From a bacterium (GTDB taxonomy: Bacteria; Patescibacteriota; Doudnabacteria; UBA920; VMFF01): DNA of 45,779 bases. Every line of letters begins with the position of its first letter. Position 1 is the stretch's first letter. The notes beneath the pieces were generated by a model, which was given only the letters and a program-made list of their open reading frames with translations, was not told the origin of the DNA and did not search any database. Below are positions 39,343 through 45,779 of this stretch, piece by piece. The position numbers and the translations under genes are program-made. The DNA is taken from contig JAJZOG010000017.1 of NCBI GenBank assembly GCA_021811585.1, forward strand, positions 1 to 45,779, written 5' to 3'.

Positions 39343-40077
39343 TTAATTTAATTTGAATTGCAGGTCGAAATTCTTCAAAAAACTTTTGCGATGATGGCTT
39401 GTGATGCCGTGCGTTAAAATCGCGTCGCGATGTTCTCTGGTGGCATATCCTTTGTGCCTGGCAAACCCGTATCCGGGAAGTTCGCGATCCATTTGCCGCA
39501 AAATCGCATCGCGGTGTTCTTTGGCAATTATTGATGCCGCTGAAACCGAAAGGATTTTTGCATCAGCATCTATAATTGCCTTTTGAAACAAGTCAAAATT
39601 CTCACTCTGCAAATCTTTCAAAGTAAATCTTCCGTCCAAGATTAAAAAAATCTTATTTTTAATCTCCTGCGCTTTATTCTTAATCCCCTGCGTTTCGCAT
39701 GCTAAAGGCAATAATTCCTCAAGTTTCCGCACAAGATCTTCAAACGCAGCCCTCATGGCAAGCAAGGCCGCATTATGGATATTAAGCACATCAATCTGCT
39801 GCGGAGATGCCGAACCAATCCCAAAAGCAAGGCAATGGCTCATTATTTCGGGCAATAATTTGATCCGTTCTTTACTATCCGTTGTTTTAGAATCGCGCAC
39901 CCTATAATACCATTTACTCTTACCTCTTTTAACCCCTATTGAGGAGCTATCCAAAATGCAGGCCGCCGCAACAACCGGCCCTGCAAGCGGCGCCATGCCG
40001 ACTTCGTCGCAACCAGCCACAAAATGATACCCTTTCGCGTACAATTCCCGCTCTGTTTTAAAATTCGGAAAAATCAT
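39343..40077 (-). CDS. rnhB: Ribonuclease HII with altered GRG motif
   Basis: I place the start at ATG 40075-40077 (MIFPNFKTERELYAKGYHFV); the frame stays open further upstream only by reading through the tRNA-Pro gene. This gives 244 residues. The first catalytic pair is in AGCDEVG (about 21-27), then LAGPVVAAACIL, and KIDADAKILSVSAASIIAKEHRD carries the third Asp, followed by YGFARHKGYATREH. The usual DExGRGPLAGPV reads DEVGMAPLAGPV here, so the arginine of the ribonucleotide-recognition loop is replaced. The enzyme removes ribonucleotides from DNA. Confidence 0.92.
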   Translation of the reverse strand: MIFPNFKTERELYAKGYHFVAGCDEVGMAPLAGPVVAAACILDSSSIGVKRGKSKWYYRVRDSKTTDSKERIKLLPEIMSHCLAFGIGSASPQQIDVLNIHNAALLAMRAAFEDLVRKLEELLPLACETQGIKNKAQEIKNKIFLILDGRFTLKDLQSENFDLFQKAIIDADAKILSVSAASIIAKEHRDAILRQMDRELPGYGFARHKGYATREHRDAILTHGITSHHRKSFLKNFDLQFKLN

Positions 40078-40082
40078 GGAAT

Positions 40083-40159
40083 TGGTCGGGATACCCGGAC
40101 TCGAACCGGGAACCTCTCGCACCCGAAGCGAGCGCTCTAGCCAATTGAGCCATATCCCG
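40083..40159 (-). tRNA. tRNA-Pro (CGG)
   Basis: The acceptor is CGGGATA/TATCCCG. The anticodon stem CTCGC/GCGAG has loop TTCGGGT (anticodon CGG). The T arm is CCCGG-TTCGAGT-CCGGG. CCA is encoded (40083-40085). It marks the border between the housekeeping genes and the accessory region. Confidence 0.95.
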
Positions 40160-40297
40160 TTAATTAATTCCTCATGTAAGCGCCTACTCTCTAGAAAATG
40201 GTGGACTACCTCCGTTGTGAACTGCACAACTACGAGTATTCTAAGGGGTTTTGATGGTTTTGAAAAGATGCGATTTTTGACCCTTCTCAGTCATCTC

Positions 40298-40553
40298 AAA
40301 AAGTGACAAAAGTGACATGGTTTGAGGGTTTTTGCACTGTCACTTTTTAGCCACTACTTTACATAACTTTACAGTGCTTTGGGATTTGCTGGTCTGTAAA
40401 GTAATTGGTATTTTTAGACATTATTAGACAATACATTGAGGGTATTTTTAGGTGTCTAAAAATGGCACAAATGGAACACTACTTAAAGTCATAAATAGGA
40501 GAAGTGGGACAAAATGAGACACTAAAACGAGTGTTTCAAAAAAGTGTCTCATT
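40298..40553. repeat. Tandem dyad modules upstream of the serine recombinase
   Basis: Four modules of about 45-55 bp, with different sequence but one plan: two direct copies of an octamer at 9-10 bp period, a G-rich core, then one inverted copy. Module 1: AAAAAGTGACA 40298-40308, repeat to 40317, core TTTGAGGGTTTTTG 40321-40334, TGTCACTTTTT 40338-40348. Module 2: TACTTTACA 40355-40363, AACTTTACAG 40365-40374, CTGTAAAGTA 40394-40403. Module 3: TTTTTAGACA 40411-40420, TTAGACA 40424-40430, core ATTGAGGGTATTTTT, TGTCTAAAAA 40453-40462. Module 4: AGTGGGACA 40503-40511, AATGAGACACT 40513-40523, AGTGTCTCATT 40543-40553. No gene is present. Confidence 0.7.
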
Positions 40554-40690
40554 TATAGCTTTAAGCAATAGAATCAAGGGATTTTGAGTGGGACAGTGAG
40601 AAATTCAGGTGTCTTTTTTGCTTTTTGTGTCTCATTATGCCCTGATATGGTTTTTTGCTCTGGACTAGTTAGTTGGTCTGCGTCATCAAT

Positions 40691-40846
40691 TGGTTTAGTA
40701 GCATCCTTGCGGTAAGGCTACTGACAATAAAGCAAAACAGTAGATAGACGGCTGTAAGAACAACCTTTCCTAAACCTAATACGGTAGGACTACCTGAGGG
40801 CATGGAAGCAAAAACCACAAAGTAATCCGCAAGGTGCTACGAACCA
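40691..40846 (+). ncRNA. Folded leader RNA of the serine recombinase
   Basis: TGGTT-GTAGCA-CCTTGCGG (40691-40712, with small bulges) pairs with CCGCAAGG-TGCTAC-AACCA (40827-40846), giving a closing helix of about 19 bp. Inside are a perfect hairpin CTACTG/CAGTAG (40718-40743), a second GGTA/TACC (40783-40794) and possible CTTTCC/GGAAG pairing (40765-40808). The structure ends 24 nt before the recombinase ATG. It does not match a riboswitch class I know. Confidence 0.6.
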
Positions 40847-40870
40847 TAGATAATTAACAACTCTCAAATA

Positions 40871-42205
40871 ATGGAAACAGACAATCTCAAGCAAGTTTTA
40901 ATGCCACAATCAGCAGCAGTGTCAACATCTACTATTAGATATTGCCTTTATGCTAGGAAGTCGACTGAGCAGGAAGAAAAGCAAATCCTAAGTATAGATT
41001 CGCAAATCAAGGAGATGCTGCAAATAGCGCAAAGGGAAAATTTGCAGGTAGTGGAAATCCGTAGAGAAAGCCATAGCGCTAAAGCATCAGGCCAAAGGCC
41101 AGTTTACAATCAGCTAATTGCTGATATTAAAGCAGGGATTTTTAATGGGATAATAACCTGGGCGCCAGATCGTTTGAGCCGCAACGCTGGAGACTTGGGA
41201 GCCGTAATAGATTTAATGGATCAAAAGCTACTCCTTGAAATTAGGACTTACAGCCAAAAGTTTGCTGACTCCCCTAATGAGAAATTCCTACTAATGATTT
41301 TAGGAAGCCAAGCTAAGCTTGAAAATGACAACAGGAGTATAAATATTAAGCGTGGAATGCGAACCAGGGTTGAAATGGGATATTGGCCCTGCGTTGCTCC
41401 AACTGGATATATTAATGAGAATTTAAGAGATAAACCAGGAAGCGTTATCCTTGATCCAATTAGGGCGCCAATAATTAAACAAATGTTTGAGAAAATAGCA
41501 GATAGCGGCTGGAGCGGCAGAAAAGTATATGTTTGGCTAAAACATGATTTAAAGTTTGTAACCAGGCATGGCAAATTCATATCCCTTGGTAATATCTATA
41601 TTATCCTCAGAAACAGCTTTTACTATGGTATAGTTGAATATCCTCAAGGAAGCAAGAATTGGTATCACGGCAAACACCAGCCAATTATCACTAAAGAGCT
41701 ATTTGATCAGGTTCAAAAAAGGTTAAAGCAGAAGTCGGATATTAAACAAAGCTATGGCAAGGAGTTTGCTTTTACTAAACTTATTAAGTGCGGATTATGT
41801 GGTTCAAGTATTACTGCTGATGAAAAATTCAAGGAGCTTAAAAATGGCACCATTGGCAGATACGTTTATTACGGCTGCAACAGGAGCAAGGATCAGGCTT
41901 GCAAATCAGGATATATTAAAGAAGATCATCTCCTTGATCAGTTGCTAAAAATTATTGACCAGGTTGATCTTGACCAATTAGGCATAAAAGAAAAGATCCA
42001 GCGGGAACTGGAGCGATTTAATAAGTTTAGATATGGGGTGCTTGGATTGTTCAAGGAAGAGCAGCTTAAGCAAACTGAAATTGATTGCAGAAATTATGCC
42101 AGATATATTCTGAATGAAGGATCTATACCTGAGAAACGAGAATTGTTAGGGTGCATTAGGAGCGGATTGGTGTTTAGAGGGAAAGAGATTTGTTTGGTAA
42201 GTTAG
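40871..42205 (+). CDS. Large serine recombinase
   Basis: The protein has 444 residues. The resolvase catalytic domain (about 22-165) has the nucleophile Ser31 in YARKSTEQEEK and the conserved WAPDRLSRNAGDLG (about 98-111). A recombinase domain follows (about 185-300, PTGYINENLRDKPGSVILDP onwards). A zinc ribbon (about 310-355) has CGLCGSSI and YYGCNRSKDQAC. A helical C-terminus ends the protein. Such enzymes integrate or excise DNA elements at specific att sites. It is a paralogue of the broken gene at 44405-45654, in opposite orientation. The upstream 700 nt are non-coding and highly structured. Confidence 0.95.
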   Translation: METDNLKQVLMPQSAAVSTSTIRYCLYARKSTEQEEKQILSIDSQIKEMLQIAQRENLQVVEIRRESHSAKASGQRPVYNQLIADIKAGIFNGIITWAPDRLSRNAGDLGAVIDLMDQKLLLEIRTYSQKFADSPNEKFLLMILGSQAKLENDNRSINIKRGMRTRVEMGYWPCVAPTGYINENLRDKPGSVILDPIRAPIIKQMFEKIADSGWSGRKVYVWLKHDLKFVTRHGKFISLGNIYIILRNSFYYGIVEYPQGSKNWYHGKHQPIITKELFDQVQKRLKQKSDIKQSYGKEFAFTKLIKCGLCGSSITADEKFKELKNGTIGRYVYYGCNRSKDQACKSGYIKEDHLLDQLLKIIDQVDLDQLGIKEKIQRELERFNKFRYGVLGLFKEEQLKQTEIDCRNYARYILNEGSIPEKRELLGCIRSGLVFRGKEICLVS

Positions 42206-42273
42206 ATGTACTATGGCTTTTTATCGAGTGATTATTATTTTTTCTTTTTCTGAATTCGTTTATTTTTTGTGGC

Positions 42274-42534
42274 TTAAACCAATCCAATAGAAACACCGCC
42301 AATTAAAATCACCCACCAAAACCAATTACCCTCAGTCTTATGTAAGAACCAAAACCAAATAAAACTAAGTCCGCAACCAATAATACTAATTATTAAGGCC
42401 TGCGAAAAATTACCTTTAGAGACAAAAGTAAAAATTAAAACTGCTACACCATATATAACTGCGCAAAGTGCCGCGCTGTTTGAAATCTTGAGCAATTTAA
42501 CCAGCCCCAATAGAATAAGAATTTTTATCAACAT
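42274..42534 (-). CDS. Small membrane protein, unknown
   Basis: The protein has 86 residues with three hydrophobic helices (about 2-15, 20-40 and 48-85; the last stretch has IWFWFLHKTEGNWFWWVILI). I do not recognise the family. It follows the lipoprotein gene by 16 nt on the same strand, so the two form a small unit. Confidence 0.65.
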   Translation of the reverse strand: MLIKILILLGLVKLLKISNSAALCAVIYGVAVLIFTFVSKGNFSQALIISIIGCGLSFIWFWFLHKTEGNWFWWVILIGGVSIGLV

Positions 42535-42550
42535 TCAGTGTGATCTTCAA

Positions 42551-43321
42551 TTATTGGTTACTTTTTATATTGCTTAGAATAAAATCAACTTCGCTTTTAT
42601 TTAAGTTGGTTAGCCCTATAGTATATTTACTATCGGTATTCGTATAAATTTCCATCGTTCTTATTTTATTGGTAGGGCCGCCAAATATAAACCCATGTAT
42701 GGACGGAGTAACAAAATTATATATTGGTAAGGCTGTTATAATTGTTTGTTTCCAAGACAATAAAGCAGAGATCAATGATTTATTATTATTTGAGGTCTGT
42801 GACAAATATGTAGGTGTCAGGTTATATACGAAATTGGCAAAGTTATAATTATTATCAGCATATTTGCCAAATATCTGTTGCATTTGTGGTAATGTAAACT
42901 TAAGTTGAGTCATGGCAGAATTTAATATTTCTTCGTCCTGCGGATCTTTTATTATTAAAAATTTTTCTCCAGCTTGATTCTGAATGCTCATAGCAAGATC
43001 AGACTGTTTATTTATGGTTGCATCACTCCATGGTAAAGAAAACTGTAAGCTATCAAACTGAAAAGATTTTGTATTGTTATAGACCCCTGGGTTTAAATCA
43101 ATTTGAACGGTGGTAGCATTCGCAATATCCGAATCTGATGGTGCAGAACTCGTAGAATTTGTGTTTGTTGTATTATTAAACTGAGGTTGCGAATTTTGTT
43201 GAGTTTGGAAATCCTGCGTATTAGTATTTTGCGCAGGGGTTTGATGTACAGTTTTATTGACTGAGTTGCATCCAGCCGCTAGCAAAAGAATCACTGGCAA
43301 AGCAAAAAGTAATTTTTTCAT
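42551..43321 (-). CDS. Lipoprotein, unknown
   Basis: The protein has 256 residues. The signal peptide ends in lipobox LLAAGC (Cys18). Residues 19-70 are Asn/Gln/Thr/Ser-rich and low in complexity, as in a surface linker. The rest (about 75-256) is a globular domain with SFQFDSLQFSLPWSDATINK, ITALPIYNFVTPSIHGF and a C-terminal LTNLNKSEVDFILSNIK. No family recognised. Its AT-rich codon use is lower in GC than the housekeeping genes, which fits recent acquisition. LspA and a lipoprotein pathway are present in the genome. Confidence 0.8.
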   Translation of the reverse strand: MKKLLFALPVILLLAAGCNSVNKTVHQTPAQNTNTQDFQTQQNSQPQFNNTTNTNSTSSAPSDSDIANATTVQIDLNPGVYNNTKSFQFDSLQFSLPWSDATINKQSDLAMSIQNQAGEKFLIIKDPQDEEILNSAMTQLKFTLPQMQQIFGKYADNNYNFANFVYNLTPTYLSQTSNNNKSLISALLSWKQTIITALPIYNFVTPSIHGFIFGGPTNKIRTMEIYTNTDSKYTIGLTNLNKSEVDFILSNIKSNQ

Positions 43322-43352
43322 TTTGATTTTATAGTTACCAAATTTAGCTTAA

Positions 43353-43381
43353 ATATAACATTAATTCCAGGACTTTACCAA
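43353..43381 (-). promoter_or_regulatory. Possible promoter of the lipoprotein gene
   Basis: On the minus strand TTGGTA (43376-43381) and TTATAT (43353-43358) are separated by 17 nt, 31 nt before the start codon. Confidence 0.45.
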
Positions 43382-43449
43382 AAATTTAGAACGTGTCTGT
43401 CGTCTCTGTAGGATATCCTTCTAGGTAGACCTCAGAAACACTGACTGGT

Positions 43450-43523
43450 TGGTGGACCTAGGCGGAATCGAACCGCCGTCTGAGCAATGCGAATGCCCTG
43501 TTCTGCCACTGAACCATAGGCCC
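43450..43523 (-). tRNA. tRNA-Ala (CGC)
   Basis: The acceptor GGGCCTA/TAGGTCC contains the G3-U70 pair that identifies alanine tRNAs. The anticodon stem GGGCA/TGCTC has loop TTCGCAT (anticodon CGC). The T arm is GGCGG-TTCGATT-CCGCC. CCA is encoded (43450-43452). Confidence 0.94.
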
Positions 43524-43872
43524 GAAATAAAAATAAGTGCGTTAAATTTGCCCTGTAATTATACTAGTTTTTAGCAATAGAAACAACTTGTTTCGGGTGG
43601 AACATGGTTAACTAGGGGTTTTTGAATTGTTTTGAAATATGTTTCACGTGGTAGAATTAAAAAGAATCAAATGGATTGGTTTCATATGCAACAAACAAAA
43701 TTACTTGTAAAATAGCCAGTAATATATTGTAATATAAAAAATACTGGAATAATTGACTACCAAATAGATTTATGTTTTAAAACATGCAGCAAGCAAGGTT
43801 TAAGGCCAAATTTCGGCTGTCTTTACTCCTTGATCTTGAACATGTAAAATAGGTGAGTATGGGGCGGCATTT
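43524..43872. other. AT-rich spacer with a dispersed dyad module
   Basis: No gene is visible. 43597-43647 holds a module like those at 40298-40553: GTGGAACA, ATGGTT, core CTAGGGGTTTTTG (43612-43624) and inverted TGTTTCAC (43640-43647). Two windows, 43589-43604 and 43640-43655, each match 13 of 16 positions of the Bacillus parS palindrome. A perfect palindrome ATGTTTTAAAACAT is at 43772-43785. The tRNA-Arg promoter ends the spacer. Confidence 0.5.
43822..43850 (+). promoter_or_regulatory. Promoter of tRNA-Arg and the following gene
   Basis: TTTACT (43822-43827) and TAAAAT (43845-43850) are separated by 17 nt, 22 nt before the tRNA 5' end. Confidence 0.6.
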
Positions 43873-43949
43873 GCCCCCGTAGCTCAGTGGATTAGAGCGA
43901 TTCCGTCCTAAGGAAGCGGCCGTAGGTTCGATTCCTACCGGGGGCACCA
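43873..43949 (+). tRNA. tRNA-Arg (CCT)
   Basis: The acceptor is GCCCCCG/CGGGGGC. The anticodon stem ATTCC/GGAAG has loop GTCCTAA (anticodon CCT). The T arm is GTAGG-TTCGATT-CCTAC. CCA is encoded (43947-43949). A protein gene begins 5 nt later. Confidence 0.95.
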
Positions 43950-43954
43950 AAAAA

Positions 43955-44200
43955 ATGACAGAAATAGACCAGCAAAAATTGGAAAAAATCGCAAAGGACT
44001 TGGATATTATTGCGTATTCTTCGACCGTGCATTCCCGAACCTTGGCAAAATATTTTGTGTTCGGAATTTTTTACGGCCTTGGAGCCACTGTTGGATTGGC
44101 AATTGTCCTTGCTGTTTTGGGGCTGATTTTAAAGATGTTTGGGGCATTGCCGCTAATTGTAAATTTTGTTTCCGGCTTTGCGACGTATTTGCATCATTAA
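43955..44200 (+). CDS. DUF5665-like small membrane protein
   Basis: The protein has 81 residues. A charged helix (LEKIAKDLDIIAYSSTVHSR, about 9-28) is followed by a long hydrophobic stretch (about 32-75, FGIFYGLGATVGLAIVLAVL) that can form two helices. This layout matches the family I recall as DUF5665, of unknown function. The gene starts 5 nt after the tRNA-Arg CCA, so it is probably cotranscribed with that tRNA and the following tRNA-Ala. Confidence 0.75.
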   Translation: MTEIDQQKLEKIAKDLDIIAYSSTVHSRTLAKYFVFGIFYGLGATVGLAIVLAVLGLILKMFGALPLIVNFVSGFATYLHH

Positions 44201-44222
44201 TACAGTTTATGTTTGGATGCAT

Positions 44223-44298
44223 GGGCCATTAGCTCATTTGGTAGAGCGCTTCCATGGCATGGAAGAGGCGACCGGTTCGAATCCGGTATGGTCCACCA
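44223..44298 (+). tRNA. tRNA-Ala (GGC)
   Basis: The acceptor GGGCCAT/ATGGTCC again has G3-U70. The anticodon stem CTTCC/GGAAG has loop ATGGCAT (anticodon GGC). The T arm is ACCGG-TTCGAAT-CCGGT. CCA is encoded (44296-44298). Confidence 0.95.
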
Positions 44299-44304
44299 CT
44301 TAGT

Positions 44305-44336
44305 GCACCTCGTCAACCCGACCGAGGTGCTTTATG
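44305..44336 (+). terminator. Hairpin after tRNA-Ala
   Basis: GCACCTCG (44305-44312) and CGAGGTGC (44323-44330) form an 8-bp stem followed by TTTATGTTTG. It probably ends the tRNA-Arg to tRNA-Ala transcript. Confidence 0.6.
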
Positions 44337-44342
44337 TTTGTC

Positions 44343-44386
44343 CAAGAAAAAACATCCCGAACAAAATCGAAGGATGTTTTAATTTT
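44343..44386. terminator. Bidirectional terminator between tRNA-Ala and the recombinase pseudogene
   Basis: AAAACATCC (44349-44357) and GGATGTTTT (44372-44380) form a stem. On the minus strand it is followed by a TTTTTTC run, which suits the convergent recombinase gene; on the plus strand a TAATTTTAC tail follows. Confidence 0.65.
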
Positions 44387-44404
44387 ACGCTACTTTTTAC
44401 CTGA

Positions 44405-45654
44405 TTACAAACTTACAGTTATTTGCTTGTCTTTTAGCACCAATTTGCTTTTCAGGCAGGCCATGAGTTCTCGCTTTTCAAGCAGACTGCCATTGGTTAA
44501 GATATATTTTGTGTAATTTTTTAAGTCCAAATTTTTCTGTTTTAGCTGATCCTGCTCGCTCTGACCCAAGACCAAATTCCTGAATTTATTATAGCTTTCC
44601 AGCTTTTGCTCTATCTGCTGCTTGATGCCAAGCTTGTCCAAATCCACTTCTTCTATAACTTTGAGCAATTCCTTTACCAATAAATCTTCTTTAATATAGT
44701 TGCCCGGGCAAGCCCGATCTTTGCTTTTGTTACAGCAGTAGTAAATGTATTTTGTTATTGAGCCGTCTTTAAGGTTTTTAAATTTTTCATTGGCGCTGAT
44801 GCTGGATCCGCAGATGCCGCAGGTTATTAATCTGGTGAAGGCGAATTCCTTACCTAATATTCGAGGTTTTAATTCAGCATCTAAAGTTGATTGAGCTTTG
44901 TCGAAAAGTTCCTTGCTGATAATGGGCTCGTGCTTCCCTTGATAATATTTTTTGCTTCGTCTTGGATATTCAATAATTCCGCAGTAAAAGGAGTTCCGCA
45001 GCAGCAAGTACAGGTTGCTTAAATGGAATGGCTTGCCATTTTTGGTTACAAACCTTACCTCGTCCCGCAACCATAAGTATACGCGTCTGCCACTCATACC
45101 ATCACTTACTTTTTCAAAGATCTGTTTGACTACCGGCGCTCGAATGGAATCGGGTATCACCGAACAGGGCCGATCTTTATGATATTCGTTAAGATAACCA
45201 GTTGGTGCCATTCCCGGCCATAGCCCCATTTCTATTCTAGTCCTTAAGCCCCTTTTCACATTTAGACTTCGCTGGTCGTTTTCAAGCTTGGCCTGGCTCC
45301 CTAAGATCATCAGCATAAACTTTTCATTGGGAGAATTTGTAAATTTTTGATTAAAAGTTCTTACCTCGTGTAAAAGTTTTTGGTCCATTAAATCCACCAA
45401 GCTTCCTAAGTCCCCGGCATTTCTGCTCAGGCGATCAGGAGCCCAAGTTAGGATGCCGGTAAACTTTCCAGTCTTAATATCAGCGATTAGTTGGTTATAT
45501 ACCGCCCGCTGGCCGGAAGCCTTAGCCGAGTGTGATTCTCGTCGAATTTCCGCTACTGTTAAATTTTCTTGTTGAGCCACCAACAGCATTTCTTTAATTT
45601 GACTGTCTATGCTTAACGCTTGCCGCTCGTCCTCTTCCGTGGATTTACGGGCAT
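44405..45654 (-). pseudogene. Large serine recombinase, 5' end removed by IS insertion
   Basis: The frame is intact from the IS junction (45654) to the stop at 44405 and encodes about 416 residues. It begins ARKSTEEDERQALSIDSQIK, exactly where the intact paralogue at 40871 reads YARKSTEQEEK, so the first catalytic strand and start codon are lost while the catalytic Ser codon remains. The longest internal ATG frame (45589) starts after the catalytic Ser and would be inactive. Domains further on match the paralogue: WAPDRLSRNAGDLG, PTGYLNEYHKDRP and a zinc ribbon CGICGSSI...CCNKSKDRAC. The open frame suggests that the insertion is recent. Confidence 0.9.
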
Positions 45655-45779
45655 TGTAGAGTTAACAGTCAAGGGTGACACTTTGGGCTAACTTCTCAAA
45701 AGGAGTCAGCCCTTTTAATTTTGTATGGATTCTTTTGTGGTTGTAAAAATCCAGCCATTCGTAAGCCGTCTTCCATATC
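45655..45779 (-). mobile_element. Right end of the same IS (partial)
   Basis: This is the inverted exact copy of bases 1-125. The element enters from the right edge, transcribed on the minus strand, and its end abuts the recombinase pseudogene. Confidence 0.85.
45662..45778 (-). CDS. IS transposase, C-terminal fragment (second copy)
   Basis: The 38 residues are identical to those at 2-118 and end at the stop 45662-45664. The frame enters from outside the window. The same frame continues after the stop into the recombinase pseudogene, but no start codon reconnects them. Confidence 0.8.
   Translation of the reverse strand: MWKTAYEWLDFYNHKRIHTKLKGLTPFEKLAQSVTLDC

Noticed and set aside
40078-40227. 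N-terminal extension of RNase HII by 50 residues
   Set aside because: The extension is the translation of the tRNA-Pro gene; the normal RNase HII start is at 40077.
40298-40553. CRISPR array
   Set aside because: The repeats differ between modules and there are no constant repeats with unique spacers; no cas genes are present.

Overview
The window looks like a contig from a Candidate Phyla Radiation (Patescibacteria, Parcubacteria-like) bacterium. The grounds are a divergent 16S rRNA with mismatches to the common 515F and 806R primers, a run of small VirB2/TrbC-type two-helix pilin-like proteins, and compact housekeeping genes, many in shortened or altered form (an 881-residue SMC, an exonuclease-DinG protein without ATPase motifs, a DksA-like protein with half its zinc cysteines). 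The standard genetic code fits. Nearly all housekeeping genes lie on the minus strand. Both contig ends fall inside copies of the same IS element, so the window is an assembly fragment and not a replicon.

Layout, left to right. 1-125 is the 3' end of an IS. 126-522 holds a small HTH regulator with its own promoter and operator, followed by a Doc-type toxin gene cut off by the IS. 639-2799 is a 16S transcription unit with promoter, long leader and a 20-bp processing stem; no 23S or tRNA follows within the window. 2891-10072 carries a LytR_C-type membrane protein, clpP, nusA, yraN, a small membrane protein, a methyltransferase, ymdB and rny. 10334-11073 is a plus-strand superoxide dismutase unit. 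11570-14744 is the classic rpsP-khpA-trmD-(rluD)-rplS ribosome cluster. 14805-22415 holds two DedA proteins, smc, rnc, ftsH, a membrane protein, tRNA-Val and tRNA-Leu. 22581-27246 is a probable surface operon: an orphan solute-binding lipoprotein and five pilin-like proteins, one carrying three Ig-like repeats on polyglycine linkers. 27315-29679 has comM, lspA and a DksA-like gene. 29775-30258 is a strong promoter driving an unassigned structured RNA of about 450 nt. 30369-38958 holds an exonuclease/degenerate DinG, recA, rodZ-like, ftsK, hsp20 and a glycosyltransferase. 39231-40159 has tRNA-Ser, rnhB and tRNA-Pro.

From 40160 to the end the content is accessory: a non-coding tract of repeated dyad modules, a folded leader RNA, a large serine recombinase, a lipoprotein, a small membrane protein, three tRNAs, a DUF5665-like protein, and a second recombinase of the same family whose start was destroyed by the IS.

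Three intergenic spacers (after nusA, after the pilin operon, and in the recA leader) carry arrays of a degenerate 7-nt repeat. The best candidates for undescribed biology are the pilin/Ig operon, the 450-nt RNA, the 7-nt arrays, and the dyad modules plus folded leader in front of the serine recombinase. All functional names rest on reading motifs by eye; no database search was possible.
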